Assembly: GCA_964471915.1 (NCBI GenBank)
Contig: CAYYID010000002.1
Location: 1-64,000, forward strand
Length of the DNA stretch: 64,000 bases
Direction of reading: 5' to 3'
DNA from: JAIEPW01 sp964471915
GTDB taxonomy: Bacteria > Acidobacteriota > Terriglobia > Bryobacterales > Bryobacteraceae
Below are positions 52,441 to 61,750 of this stretch, piece after piece. The translations under genes and the position numbers were made by a program. How positions within the stretch are numbered: position 1 is the first letter of the stretch; each line of letters begins with the position of its first letter. The notes beneath the pieces were generated by a model. That model had not been told where the DNA came from. It ran no database searches and worked only from the letters and a program-made list of their open reading frames with translations.

Positions 52441-54024
52441 ATGGGGAAGAGCTACGACGTCATCATCGCCGGGGGCGGGCACAACGGCCTGGTCACCGCG
52501 GCCTACCTGGCCCGCGCCGGCAAGAAGGTGCTGGTCTGCGAGGCGCGGGAGCTGGTCGGCGGCTGCGCCGTCACCGAGGCCGTCTGGCCCGGCTACCGGG
52601 TGTCGACCGCGTCCTACCTGGTCAGCCTGATGCAGCAGAAGGTGGTGGACGACCTCGAACTCCCCAAGCACGGCTACCTGGTGGACGCCAAGGACCCCGC
52701 CTTCTTCTCGGCCTTCCCTGACGGGCGGCACCTGTTCATGTGGCAGGACCGCGCGAAGACGCTCGCCGAGATCGCCAAGTTCTCCAAGAAGGACGCCGAG
52801 CGCTACCCCGCTTACGAGGAATACCTGGAGGGCCTGGCGCGCGTCATCGAGGAGCTGTTGCTGGTGACCCCGCCCGACTTCCCGCCGCACGGGATCTCGG
52901 GCAAGCTGGAGTACCTCAAGCTGGGCGCGAAGTTCCGCAAGCTCAGCAAGCCGGAGATGCTCGGCTTGGTGAAGGTCTTCACCGCCAGCGCCTCGGACTT
53001 CCTGGACGAGTGGTTCGAGAGCGACCAGTTGAAGGTGACGCTCGCCACCGACGGCGTCATTGGCGCGAACGGCGGCCCGCGGTCGCCCGGCACGGCCTAC
53101 ATCCTGCTGCACCACTGCATGGGCGGGGTGAACGGCCACCGCGGACTGTGGGGCTTCGTGCGCGGCGGCATGGGTGCGGTGTCGGAGTCGATTGCGAGTT
53201 CCGCGCGCGCCGCCGGGGCGGAGATCCGGGTGAACGCGCCGGTACAGAAGATCGTCGTCAAGGGCAATAAAGTCCGCGGCGTGGTGCTCGGTTCGGGCGA
53301 GGAGATCGCCGCCAAGGCCGTCGCCAGCGGCATCGATCCCAAGCGGACCTTCCTCCGGTTGATGGACCGCGCCGACCTGCCCGAGGACTTCGTCGCGGCC
53401 TTCGAGAAGTACCGCTGCGAAGGGACCTCCTGCAAGATCAACCTGGGCCTCACCGGCCTGCCGGACTTCCAGGCCTTTCCCGGCGCTCCGGGTCCGCAGC
53501 ACCGCGCCACCATGCACATCTGCCCGTCGGTCGACTACATCGAGCGCGCCTGGGACGACGCCAAGTACGGGCGGCCCTCGGAGCGCCCGCTGATCGAAAT
53601 GACCGTGCCCACGATGTACGACCCGACGCTCGCGCCGGCGGGCCGGCACATCATGGGGATCTTCCTGCAGTACGCTCCCTACACACTGAAGGGGACCACC
53701 TGGGACGAGGAGCGCGACCGTTTCGCCGACCGGGTGATCGACATCATCGCGGAGTACGCGCCGAACATCCGGAGCATCATCGAGCACCGGCAGGTGCTGA
53801 CGCCGCTGGATCTGGAGCGGCGGTTTGGGTTGACCGGCGGCAACATCTTCCACGGCGAGATGGGCGTCGACCAGATGTTCTTCTTCCGGCCGCTGGCCGG
53901 CTGGGCGCGCTACCGGACCCCGGTGAAGCACCTCTATATCTGCGGCTCCGGCGGTCACCCGGGCGGCGGCGTGATGGGCGCGCCGGGTCACAACGCGGCG
54001 CGGGAGATGCTGAAGGATCTCTAA
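52441..54024 (+). CDS. PYROXD2/phytoene-desaturase-like FAD oxidoreductase
   Basis: The protein has 527 residues with an N-terminal FAD Rossmann motif SYDVIIAGGGHNGLVTAAYL and REL-type VGGCAVTEAVWPGYRVSTAS. A C-terminal FAD segment HLYICGSGGHPGGGVMGAPG completes the GDI-like fold of the phytoene desaturase/PYROXD2 group. The substrate is unknown. Spacing to the flanking repeat is short. It is divergent from padR. Confidence 0.9.
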   Translation: MGKSYDVIIAGGGHNGLVTAAYLARAGKKVLVCEARELVGGCAVTEAVWPGYRVSTASYLVSLMQQKVVDDLELPKHGYLVDAKDPAFFSAFPDGRHLFMWQDRAKTLAEIAKFSKKDAERYPAYEEYLEGLARVIEELLLVTPPDFPPHGISGKLEYLKLGAKFRKLSKPEMLGLVKVFTASASDFLDEWFESDQLKVTLATDGVIGANGGPRSPGTAYILLHHCMGGVNGHRGLWGFVRGGMGAVSESIASSARAAGAEIRVNAPVQKIVVKGNKVRGVVLGSGEEIAAKAVASGIDPKRTFLRLMDRADLPEDFVAAFEKYRCEGTSCKINLGLTGLPDFQAFPGAPGPQHRATMHICPSVDYIERAWDDAKYGRPSERPLIEMTVPTMYDPTLAPAGRHIMGIFLQYAPYTLKGTTWDEERDRFADRVIDIIAEYAPNIRSIIEHRQVLTPLDLERRFGLTGGNIFHGEMGVDQMFFFRPLAGWARYRTPVKHLYICGSGGHPGGGVMGAPGHNAAREMLKDL

Positions 54025-54036
54025 CGGGCGATTTGG

Positions 54037-54081
54037 TTGACAAAGGCAACGATCGATACTTGCCTTTGTCAGCTATCCCTC
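54037..54081. repeat. Flanking 45-base repeat, left copy
   Basis: The sequence runs from TTGACAAAGGCAA to CTATCCCTC and contains a perfect 12-pair inverted repeat (54038-54049 with 54060-54071). It matches the right copy at 60147-60191 over 38 of 45 bases in the same orientation. Confidence 0.65.
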
Positions 54082-54137
54082 ACCCGAGCCGCCAACTCGG
54101 CGGCGAGTGGACAAACCGAATGAATGGCGCCAGTTCC

Positions 54138-57100
54138 TCAGAAAGCCAGCTTCAGCCCAAACTGAATCTGTCGCGGCGTGCTGTTGTTCGAGGTGGCTTG
54201 TATCTGACCGAAAAAGGGAGAGGTCAACGAGGCCACGGGCGGCCGGAAGTTAGCCCGGTTGAAGAGGTTGAAAAAGTTCCCCTCAAAGGCCAAGGCGACG
54301 CGCTCAGTCAGGCGGAAACGTTTGCTCACTGAGAGATCGAAGTTCACCAGCGACGGCCCGCGAAACGCGGCCCTTCGGACGGTTGCGAAGGGATCGGTGA
54401 CGTTGGCCGGCACGACCAAGACGTTTCGCGCATCGGCCTGCGGCAACAACCATTGCGTCTTATCGGCGCCGGCTCCCGCGCGAACGCCTGCCAGGCTTGC
54501 ACCACTCGCCAGTGCTGGACGATCGTTGAAGGCGCCGTCGTCGTTTACGTCTTGCCCGAGTTGGACATCAAAGGCATTCCCCGATCTGGCGTTCACTAAA
54601 CCGGAGAGCGACCAGCCGCCGATTACCGCGTCCAGAATCGCGGGCATCCGAGCCAGGCTCCTTCTTCCGCGGCCGACCGGCAACTCCCAGAGGTAGCTCA
54701 GCGCCAGGACGTGGGGGGCATCAAACTCGCTGGTGCCGTATTCACTATCGATCGGCCGCGGCCGCGCGGGCCCGACTTGAAAACCGGCGGCCGCGGTTGC
54801 GCCGGTGTTGATCACCGTGGGCACTTGTCCGAAGATGGTGTCGCCGGACGTCACGTCGCGATACTTGGACCAGGTGTAAGCAGCCGTGAGGGTAAGACCC
54901 TGGGCCATCCTGCGCCGCGCGTAGGTTTGCCATGCATGGTAGCGTGAGAAGCCTAAATTGGTGAGCACGCGCTGATCGCTGAAGCGCGGGTCGGGACGCG
55001 AAGCTTGCGGGAAAGCACCGGCGAAGTTCGGGTCGTCCGTCATGAACAGATCCGTGCCAAAGTTCCCGACGTAGGCGCTGGTTATCGTCGTGTCGCCGCC
55101 AAACCGCTGTTCCCAAGCGAGATTCCAGCGCTGAATCGTGGGGTTTCGCAGGACAGGATCTACCCCGAAGAAGAGCGGAGTATTCGGACTGATGGGCACG
55201 GGGCGGGCCGGCAGGAACGGCACGTTGTTCGCTTGCCCGGAGGTTGCCTGCGGAGTGTTGCGCGCTACCTCGGAAATCACCAACTGATAGAGCCGGTCGT
55301 TATAGAGACCGAACGCGCCGCGCAGCACACTGCGATCTTTCCCGCCGATGTTCCAGGCAAAACCCACCCGGGGTTGAAAGTTGTTGCGATCGGGTTGATA
55401 GAAAGGTCTGCCGGATCCGAGCACTTCGACGCGATTCGCGGTCCGTCCATACCGAAAGGTGGGTGAGTCGGTCTCGACGCCATTCGGCCCGACGGGATAC
55501 AAGTTGGCCAGGGCGTTGTTCGCCTCGTGGTAAGGGCCGAAGTAGCTGTACCGCATGCCGAGGTTTACCGTGAGGTCGTGACGGAGCCGCCAGTCGAACT
55601 GGCCGAAATACTCCTGCTGGGTGGAGCGCCAGCCCCGCAACGCCGTCGTCGGACCACCATTCGTCCCAAAGAGAGTTTGCGAGGCGACTTGAGCGACCGC
55701 TTCCGCAGCCGCGGGACTGGCGCCCAGCAATCCATTGGCCCCAGTCAGGCCTACAAAGCTGTAGGCCGGCCGCGGAAAGCCCTTGTTGATGAAGTTCGAT
55801 TGAATCCAGCGGACGTCCCCTCCGGCCCGAAGAGTCCACCTGCTCTTGGTCCAGGAGTGGGTCAACGAATACTGCGGCACCGTTTGGTTGTCCAGCAGCA
55901 AGAAGGGCGAAATTGACGGCAGTTGAAACGTAGTCGTGCCCGCCAGGCTCAATCCCACACCGACGGCCGGATCGACGCCGAGCGCGGTAATCGAGGACGG
56001 CAATCCCCCATCGATCTGGTAGTCCTGATAGCGCCTCATTACACCTGCCCGAAACTCGAGGACCCGGGCTGGTGACAGGATCCACGTCAGTTGCAGCGCG
56101 GGAGAAAAATAGCGGGACGGCAGCAGTACGCCGCTGCCTGGCAGACCCGAACTGTTCGTGACGGCTTCGCTGTTGGCCCGCGCGTAACGGAAGTTCAGCG
56201 TGAGATCCGGCCGGAGGAGGTGGTCGGTCCGCACGAGGAAGGCATTTTGAGTGAAGTCGCGAGTGGAGGACCGGCTGGTGACGACGGTCGCCGCCTCTCG
56301 ATTGTCGAAATTGCCATCGAAGAGCGCCGCCGGAAATCCTGCCGCGATCGCGGCTGCCCGGTCGGCGGCGCTGAAAGCCCGGATGGCGCCGGCGGCATAG
56401 CCTTGCTGTGGAATGAGGTTCTGGTCGAAGTAGTAGGCGCGCGCCAGTCGGCCGAGTTGCCCCGGCATGAGGCTGACCAGGTCCGCGCTCGGCAGGATCG
56501 GCGCGGACGTCTGCTCCAACCTCTGGCGAAAGCCCTCGTAGCTGCCGAAGAAAAAGTGCTTGTTCTTGACCAGGGGCCCTCCCAGCGTCGCGCCGAAGAG
56601 ATTCTGCCGGAAGGGCGGTGTCTTGGCGCGGCCATCGGAGGTAAAGAAGGGGCCGCGATTGAAGAAGTCGCGCGCGTCAAGCGCGCTGTTGCGGAAGTAC
56701 TCGTAGGCGGCGCCGTGCAACACGTTCGTTCCGCTCTTGGTAACGACATTCACCTGCGCGCCGGAGCCGCGCCCGAAGGTGGCGTCGGCGTTGGAGGTAA
56801 TGACGCGGTACTCCGCCAGGGCTTCCGTCGAAATAACGTTCGGCAATTGCCGGAAGGAGGCCCCCAACGCCAATCCGGCCACCTCCCGCTCGTCATTGGC
56901 GGTGATGCCGTCGACCACGTAGTTATTGGCCGCTTCTCGCGATCCGGAAGTCGGACCGTTCGAATTGTTGCTGTTCGCTCGAAAGTTGCCGCTCCCCGGC
57001 GCCAGATACATCAACTTCTGGAAGTCCCTGCCGTTCAACGGCAGTTCGCGAATGCGGCTACCATCGATCAGCAAGGAAACGTCCGACGTTTGCGATTGCA

Positions 57101-57464
57101 GAACCGGCGCATCTTGTTGCACGGTGACGGTCGTGGTCACGTCTCCCACCGTCAGCGTCAAGCTGATTTCCGCGATCTGGTTGACTTCGACGTTGATTCC
57201 CTCCCGGACCAACTTGCGAAAGCCGGCCTTCTCGGCGCTGAGCGCATACTTGCCGGGCGCAAGTCCGCTGAATCGGAACTCCCCGTTGGAGCCGCTCTCT
57301 CCACGGAGTTCCGCGTTCAAGTCCACTCGCGTCAACTTCACGGAGACCCCGGGCACGCGACCTCCGTTGGTATCGACGATCGTGCCTCCCAGGGTTCCGT
57401 TCAACGTTACCTGGCCGGAGACACTCGCCGTCAGGAGAAGCGTGAAGACGCTAAGAATTCTCAT
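54138..57464 (-). CDS. Oar-like TonB-dependent outer-membrane receptor
   Basis: The protein has 1108 residues from the ATG at 57464. Signal peptide RILSVFTLLLTASVSGQ, a CarboxypepD_reg domain (about 20-105, with GTIVDTNGGRVPGVSVKLTR), a plug with IRELPLNGRDFQKLMYLAPG, and a long beta-barrel ending RQIQFGLKLAF. These receptors are abundant in acidobacteria and take up polymers or siderophores; the ligand is unknown. It lies downstream of an ADOP permease on the same strand. Confidence 0.92.
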   Translation of the reverse strand: MRILSVFTLLLTASVSGQVTLNGTLGGTIVDTNGGRVPGVSVKLTRVDLNAELRGESGSNGEFRFSGLAPGKYALSAEKAGFRKLVREGINVEVNQIAEISLTLTVGDVTTTVTVQQDAPVLQSQTSDVSLLIDGSRIRELPLNGRDFQKLMYLAPGSGNFRANSNNSNGPTSGSREAANNYVVDGITANDEREVAGLALGASFRQLPNVISTEALAEYRVITSNADATFGRGSGAQVNVVTKSGTNVLHGAAYEYFRNSALDARDFFNRGPFFTSDGRAKTPPFRQNLFGATLGGPLVKNKHFFFGSYEGFRQRLEQTSAPILPSADLVSLMPGQLGRLARAYYFDQNLIPQQGYAAGAIRAFSAADRAAAIAAGFPAALFDGNFDNREAATVVTSRSSTRDFTQNAFLVRTDHLLRPDLTLNFRYARANSEAVTNSSGLPGSGVLLPSRYFSPALQLTWILSPARVLEFRAGVMRRYQDYQIDGGLPSSITALGVDPAVGVGLSLAGTTTFQLPSISPFLLLDNQTVPQYSLTHSWTKSRWTLRAGGDVRWIQSNFINKGFPRPAYSFVGLTGANGLLGASPAAAEAVAQVASQTLFGTNGGPTTALRGWRSTQQEYFGQFDWRLRHDLTVNLGMRYSYFGPYHEANNALANLYPVGPNGVETDSPTFRYGRTANRVEVLGSGRPFYQPDRNNFQPRVGFAWNIGGKDRSVLRGAFGLYNDRLYQLVISEVARNTPQATSGQANNVPFLPARPVPISPNTPLFFGVDPVLRNPTIQRWNLAWEQRFGGDTTITSAYVGNFGTDLFMTDDPNFAGAFPQASRPDPRFSDQRVLTNLGFSRYHAWQTYARRRMAQGLTLTAAYTWSKYRDVTSGDTIFGQVPTVINTGATAAAGFQVGPARPRPIDSEYGTSEFDAPHVLALSYLWELPVGRGRRSLARMPAILDAVIGGWSLSGLVNARSGNAFDVQLGQDVNDDGAFNDRPALASGASLAGVRAGAGADKTQWLLPQADARNVLVVPANVTDPFATVRRAAFRGPSLVNFDLSVSKRFRLTERVALAFEGNFFNLFNRANFRPPVASLTSPFFGQIQATSNNSTPRQIQFGLKLAF

Positions 57465-57560
57465 TGATGCACCTTTCTTTGGATCGACGGTCTTCACGGA
57501 CTGGCGATCGCCGCCGCAACCATCGTTGGCCATTTCGTCATTGGTCGAGGTGTTCCCAAC

Positions 57561-60041
57561 TCAGTCCTGGCGCAGGGCTACCACCGGGTCGACCCGCGAG
57601 GCGCGCCACGCCGGGACCGCGCTGGCGGCGAACGCCACGACGGCGATCACGGCTAGCGTGACCGCGAACGTAAGCGGGTCATGGGACGTCACCCCGCGAA
57701 CCGAACTCTGCAGCGCCTGGCCCGCGGCGAGGGCCATGGCCAATCCGCCTGCCATGCCGAGGCCCGCCAGAAGCGCACCCCGCCGGATGATGAGTTGCCG
57801 CACCGACGCGGGGCTCGCGCCAAGCGCCAGGCGGATTCCCATTTCGCGGCGGCGCTGGCCGGCAAGGTAAGACATCACGCCGTAGATGCCGATCGCAGCC
57901 AGCCCCAGCGCCACGCCCGCGAATAGCAGGAGCAGCATCCGTGAGACGCGGAGTTGCCAAATGCCGTTCAGGATCCGTTCGTCCCAGGTGGCGAAATCGA
58001 AGATCGACTGCTCGGAGTCGATGCTCCACATCGCTTGTTCGGCTTGGCGCGTGAACTCGGCCATGCCCAGCGAGGTTCGCGCCAGCACGTACTGGTTCGC
58101 CGCGTACAGGTCCTGCCGGTAGGGGATGTAGTAGTCGTAGCCGGGTTCGCCGCCGAGGTCTCGCTGCTGTACATTGCCCACGACGCCGACGACGGTGCGC
58201 CATTGCGGTTGTCTGCCGCTGGGGTTATAGAGAATGCGCTGGCCCACGGCATCGCCGTCCGGCCAGAGTAACTTCGCGAGCCGGTCGCTGACGATTGCCA
58301 CCAGCGCGGCGTCCCTGCGGTCGAATTCAGAGAAGGCGCGGCCGGCCCGCAGTGGAATGCGCGCGAACGAGAAGAAATTCTCGCTGACGGAGTGGTGGGT
58401 TACGTACGGATTTCGCAGCGCATCCGGCAGGGACTGGCCGTCGCGCTGGACCGTGGCAGGCTGCGACTGCTCCTGACGCGATAAAGCGGGAAGCGTGTCG
58501 AGGGCGGCCTCGCGCACGCCCGGGATCGCGGCGACCTTCTCCAGGGCGCGTTCGTAGTATTGCGTGATCCTTTCGCCACCGTAGCGTTTCCATCCCAGCG
58601 CGACCCGGAAGGTCGCGACGTTGGCCGAGTCGAATCCCTTCTGCTGCGACTGCAGGTTGAGGAAGCCGCGGATGAGCAGCCCCGCGCCGGCCAGCAGCAC
58701 GACGGCCAGCGCCACCTCTCCGGCCACCATCGAGTCCCGCAGGCGTCCGGATACGCGCGTGCCGGTTCCTCCGCGCCCGCCTTCCTTGAGGGTTCCGGCC
58801 AGAGCGCTGCGTGCAATGGTCAGCGCCGGCGCCAGGCCTGACAGGATACCAGCCGCCAGGGCGACGCCCGCACTGAACAGAAACACCCGGCCGTCGATAT
58901 CGATCACCATCCAATCGGGCAGTTCGAAGCCGATCAGCGCTCGCAGGAGCCGCATCCAGAGCCAGGCCAGCATCACGCCGAAGCCGGCGGCGATCGTCGA
59001 GAGGACCACGCTCTCGCACAGCAACTGCAGCAGGATCTGACCGCGGCCAGCTCCCAGAGCGACGCGGACGGCCATCTCGCGGTCGCGGCTGAGCGCCCTC
59101 GACAGCAGCAGGTTCACGACGTTCGCGCACGCAATCAACAGAACGACGCCGACGGCGCCGAGCAGGAGCAGCAGATAGGGCCGCACGTCGCCGGCGTACA
59201 TCTCGCGGAACGGCACGGCGCGGAAGGTGAGCCCTTCGTTCGAATCCGGGTACTCCGTCTGGAGCCGCCGCGCGAGGACGTCGAGTTCCGCCTGGAAGCT
59301 CTCCACTCCGGCGGGGCGCTTGATGCGCGCGATACCCACAACGTCACGCACGTCCCTCTTTTCGTAGTTGGTAAAACCGCCGATCGAACGGTAGACGGCG
59401 ACGCCCCGCGGAAAGTCGAAGCCGCGGGCGGTGACGCCGTGGATCGTATAGCCGGTGGCATGATCGAGCGAGATGGTGCGGCCCACCACGTTCGGAGCGC
59501 CACCGAAGCTCCGCTGCCACACGCCATGGCTGATCACCACGCGGTAGTCGCGTTGGCGATCCGTGAATTCGGGCCACTTCGACCCGGCGGCGAGCGACAC
59601 GCCCAGGACATCGAAGAGGTTGCCGGTGGTGAGAATGGCGCGCCATTCTTCCGGACGGCCCTCACCCGAGTAGTTGTAGCCGCCGACGCCACCTTTATGT
59701 GCCGCGATCGACTCCAACGATGCGATGGAGCGATGCATGTCCTGGATTTCGACCATCGAGACTTTGCCGGGCTGGCCGCCCCGAATCGATTGGATCTCGA
59801 CCAGTTGATCCGGATCCTTAAAGGGGAACGGGCGGAGCAACAGCGCGTTCACGAAACTGAAGATGGCGGTGGTGGCGCCGATGGCGAGGGCGAGCGTAAC
59901 GACCACCGCCGCCGAGAGCGCTGGCTGGCGGAAGATCTGTCGGAAGGCGTGCTTGATCTGGCGGATGAGGGCTTCCACGGCTGGTTTCGAGGGTATGTCC
60001 GCGCGGTCGCCAACCGGAGAGATATCGCATGGACGGATCAT
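57561..60041 (-). CDS. ADOP/MacB-FtsX-like ABC permease without its own PadR
   Basis: The protein has 826 residues. It lacks the longer ADOP N-terminal helical domain and begins MIRPCDISPVGDRADI, with ALIRQIKHAFRQIFRQPALS just before the first membrane helix. Two MacB/FtsX units follow as in ADOP, including VIAVVAFAASAVPAWRASRV near the end. It is followed by the TonB receptor after 96 bases. The upstream region contains the 45-base repeat with a TAGTTGAC-AAA-GTCAACTA palindrome, a likely operator. Confidence 0.9.
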   Translation of the reverse strand: MIRPCDISPVGDRADIPSKPAVEALIRQIKHAFRQIFRQPALSAAVVVTLALAIGATTAIFSFVNALLLRPFPFKDPDQLVEIQSIRGGQPGKVSMVEIQDMHRSIASLESIAAHKGGVGGYNYSGEGRPEEWRAILTTGNLFDVLGVSLAAGSKWPEFTDRQRDYRVVISHGVWQRSFGGAPNVVGRTISLDHATGYTIHGVTARGFDFPRGVAVYRSIGGFTNYEKRDVRDVVGIARIKRPAGVESFQAELDVLARRLQTEYPDSNEGLTFRAVPFREMYAGDVRPYLLLLLGAVGVVLLIACANVVNLLLSRALSRDREMAVRVALGAGRGQILLQLLCESVVLSTIAAGFGVMLAWLWMRLLRALIGFELPDWMVIDIDGRVFLFSAGVALAAGILSGLAPALTIARSALAGTLKEGGRGGTGTRVSGRLRDSMVAGEVALAVVLLAGAGLLIRGFLNLQSQQKGFDSANVATFRVALGWKRYGGERITQYYERALEKVAAIPGVREAALDTLPALSRQEQSQPATVQRDGQSLPDALRNPYVTHHSVSENFFSFARIPLRAGRAFSEFDRRDAALVAIVSDRLAKLLWPDGDAVGQRILYNPSGRQPQWRTVVGVVGNVQQRDLGGEPGYDYYIPYRQDLYAANQYVLARTSLGMAEFTRQAEQAMWSIDSEQSIFDFATWDERILNGIWQLRVSRMLLLLFAGVALGLAAIGIYGVMSYLAGQRRREMGIRLALGASPASVRQLIIRRGALLAGLGMAGGLAMALAAGQALQSSVRGVTSHDPLTFAVTLAVIAVVAFAASAVPAWRASRVDPVVALRQD

Positions 60042-60143
60042 TCTGACCGGCGAACGGGCGGGAAGTGAGGCAGGCGGACGATCACGGCCAGCGGCTCGAA
60101 TTCCGACCGGGGCGAGACGCCGCGGGACCGGACTCGCGGCAAT

Positions 60144-60191
60144 TAGTTGACAAAGTCAACTATCGATGTTCGCTTTTGTCAACTATCCCTC
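60144..60191. repeat. Flanking 45-base repeat, right copy, with palindromic operator
   Basis: TAGTTGAC-AAA-GTCAACTA at 60144-60162 is perfectly dyadic; TTTTGTCAACTA follows at 60174-60185, giving a second half-site. The 45 bases at 60147-60191 match the left copy at 54037-54081. The site is upstream of the ADOP gene and could bind a regulator or mark a boundary. Confidence 0.65.
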
Positions 60192-60203
60192 GGCCGGACA
60201 GCA

Positions 60204-60230
60204 AAAAGGGACCCGATGCGGGTCCCTTTT
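60204..60230 (-). terminator. Intrinsic terminator of the secG-tRNA-Leu transcript
   Basis: AAAAGGGACCC (60204-60214) and GGGTCCCTTTT (60220-60230) form a perfect stem with a 5-base loop; on the minus strand it ends in a T-run. It lies just beyond the 3' end of the tRNA-Leu gene. Confidence 0.85.
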
Positions 60231-60236
60231 CGAGAT

Positions 60237-60321
60237 TGGTGCGGAGGACAGGACTTGAACCTGCACGGTGTTACCCGCTAGCACCTCAAGCTAGTGCGTC
60301 TGCCAATTCCGCCACCTCCGC
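60237..60321 (-). tRNA. tRNA-Leu, anticodon GAG
   Basis: The 7-pair acceptor GCGGAGG/CCTCCGC, anticodon arm CTAGC-TTGAGGT-GCTAG, long variable arm and T-arm TTCAAGT loop are all visible, with A73 and encoded CCA. It lies just downstream of secG, the same order as secG-leuU in E. coli. Confidence 0.95.
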
Positions 60322-60340
60322 AGGTGACGCCTTCAGTGTA

Positions 60341-60766
60341 CTACTTCTTCGGAGCTTCGCCCGGCTTGGCCGGAGGGGGCGTGTTCGGCAGCGGAATGGC
60401 CACCTTTTCGCCACCGTTGAACTGCACTTCCGCGGCCGGCTTGGACGGATCCACCTTCGGGATGGAGCCCGCCGGTTGGGCCGGCGCGCCGCCCGGGGCG
60501 TCGAGGATCGTCTTGGGAGCCGCCGTGCCGCCGCGCGTCGAGATGATCGAGAGCGAGAGCGAGGTCACCATGAACGCCACCGCCGCGAACGTAGTGGCCT
60601 TGGAGAGCGCCGTAGCCGTGCCGCGCGGGCCGAACGCCGTCTGGGAACCCATGCCGCCGAACGCGCCGGCAAGGTCCGCCGCCTTACCGCTTTGCAGCAG
60701 CACGACGATGATCAGAAAGAGGCACACGACCACGTGCACGAAGGTCAACAGGATAGTCAGGATCAT
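60341..60766 (-). CDS. secG: Preprotein translocase subunit SecG
   Basis: The protein has 141 residues. Two membrane helices flank the typical VVLLQSGKAADLAGAFGGMG and FGPRGTATALSKATTFAAVA. The C-terminus is a Pro/Ala/Gly-rich extension of about 60 residues (LPNTPPPAKPGEAPKK at the end), longer than in E. coli. SecG helps SecYE in protein export. It is followed by tRNA-Leu, a conserved arrangement. Confidence 0.93.
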   Translation of the reverse strand: MILTILLTFVHVVVCLFLIIVVLLQSGKAADLAGAFGGMGSQTAFGPRGTATALSKATTFAAVAFMVTSLSLSIISTRGGTAAPKTILDAPGGAPAQPAGSIPKVDPSKPAAEVQFNGGEKVAIPLPNTPPPAKPGEAPKK

Positions 60767-60865
60767 GGAATACCGCCACGCCCGCGGGAAGCCGCAGGAC
60801 GAACTCTTCAAGGATAGCATGCCCCGGCGCGAAACCGGACGGCGCGGCGCCGCGTTCCAAGAGGT

Positions 60866-61204
60866 ATGGGGCAATACTCCGAGGTTCGGTCCAGACATTT
60901 GCGGGGTCTGATCGCCGTCACGCCGTGGCGGGATCGGGCCACGCTCGACGACCTGCTGCGCCTGCGCCGGTTCCTGGCGGAGGGCTACCACGGGCTCGCC
61001 GCCAGCCTGGGCTTCGGCCTGCTGAAGCGGCGCTACCCGCACGATTACCGGGTGATGCTGCGGGAAATCAGCGAGGAACGGTACCAGCGGGAGCTGGCCC
61101 GCGAGCGGGAGGCGGAGGCGAGCCAGGCCCGCGAAGCCCGGGAGCGCGCGGCAGACGAGGCCCGGGAGCGGGAAGACTGGCTGGCGGCGGGCGGGCGTCC
61201 GTGA
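60866..61204 (+). CDS. Small charged coiled-coil protein, unknown
   Basis: The protein has 112 residues. The second half is a run of Glu/Arg/Ala with a coiled-coil look (LAREREAEASQAREARERAA). No family was recognised. It converges with the DUF669 gene over a 6-base gap. Confidence 0.5.
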   Translation: MGQYSEVRSRHLRGLIAVTPWRDRATLDDLLRLRRFLAEGYHGLAASLGFGLLKRRYPHDYRVMLREISEERYQRELAREREAEASQAREARERAADEAREREDWLAAGGRP

Positions 61205-61210
61205 GGCGAT

Positions 61211-61654
61211 TCAGAACGGCAGATCGTCGTCCATCACGGCCACCTGGTCGAGGCGGCGGTTGAAGTAGACGTCGTAGAACTCGCCGCGGGCGCGTTTGAA
61301 GACCTCGAGGTTCACCTGGAGCAGGTCGCCGAGCCTTTCGGGCAGTTTGGAGACGGCGTCGAGTTCCAGGCCGCACGTGGCGAGTTCGCGCTTGACGAAC
61401 TTGAGGGAGCTGCCGGTGATGGCGGCGTTCTTCCAGAGCGTGCGGCCCTCGAATTCGCCCGACGTGATCCGGAGAGTCCACTTGAGCATGGGATTGCCGT
61501 TGCTCGACTCGGCGAGGTCGATGTTCTCGACGATGGCGGTGTACTTGCCGTCGGGAATGGGCGAGTTGGGGGGCTCGACTTCCGGCTCGACGCGCCAGGC
61601 GTTGTCATAGCGGGCGAGGGTGGCGGTGATTCCTTCGGCGGTGGCGGTCTTCAT
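61211..61654 (-). CDS. DUF669 (phage ssDNA-binding-like) protein
   Basis: The protein has 147 residues from the ATG at 61654. The family pattern is PDGKYTAIVENIDLAESSNG, then NPMLKWTLRITSGEFEGRTL and LKFVKRELATCGLEL, with a short acidic tail DDDLPF that resembles SSB-type tails. DUF669 proteins are usually encoded by phages and often sit with recombination genes. Here none was found, suggesting a stray or domesticated gene near tRNA-Leu. Confidence 0.8.
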   Translation of the reverse strand: MKTATAEGITATLARYDNAWRVEPEVEPPNSPIPDGKYTAIVENIDLAESSNGNPMLKWTLRITSGEFEGRTLWKNAAITGSSLKFVKRELATCGLELDAVSKLPERLGDLLQVNLEVFKRARGEFYDVYFNRRLDQVAVMDDDLPF

Positions 61655-61750
61655 GGCGGCAGTCTCCTGCACAGTTAGTCCGGGCGGGGCCCGGGAATTC
61701 TCTCAGGAGAAGTCCTAGGCCGCGCGCGGTGCAGGAATACCAGCGCCGGT

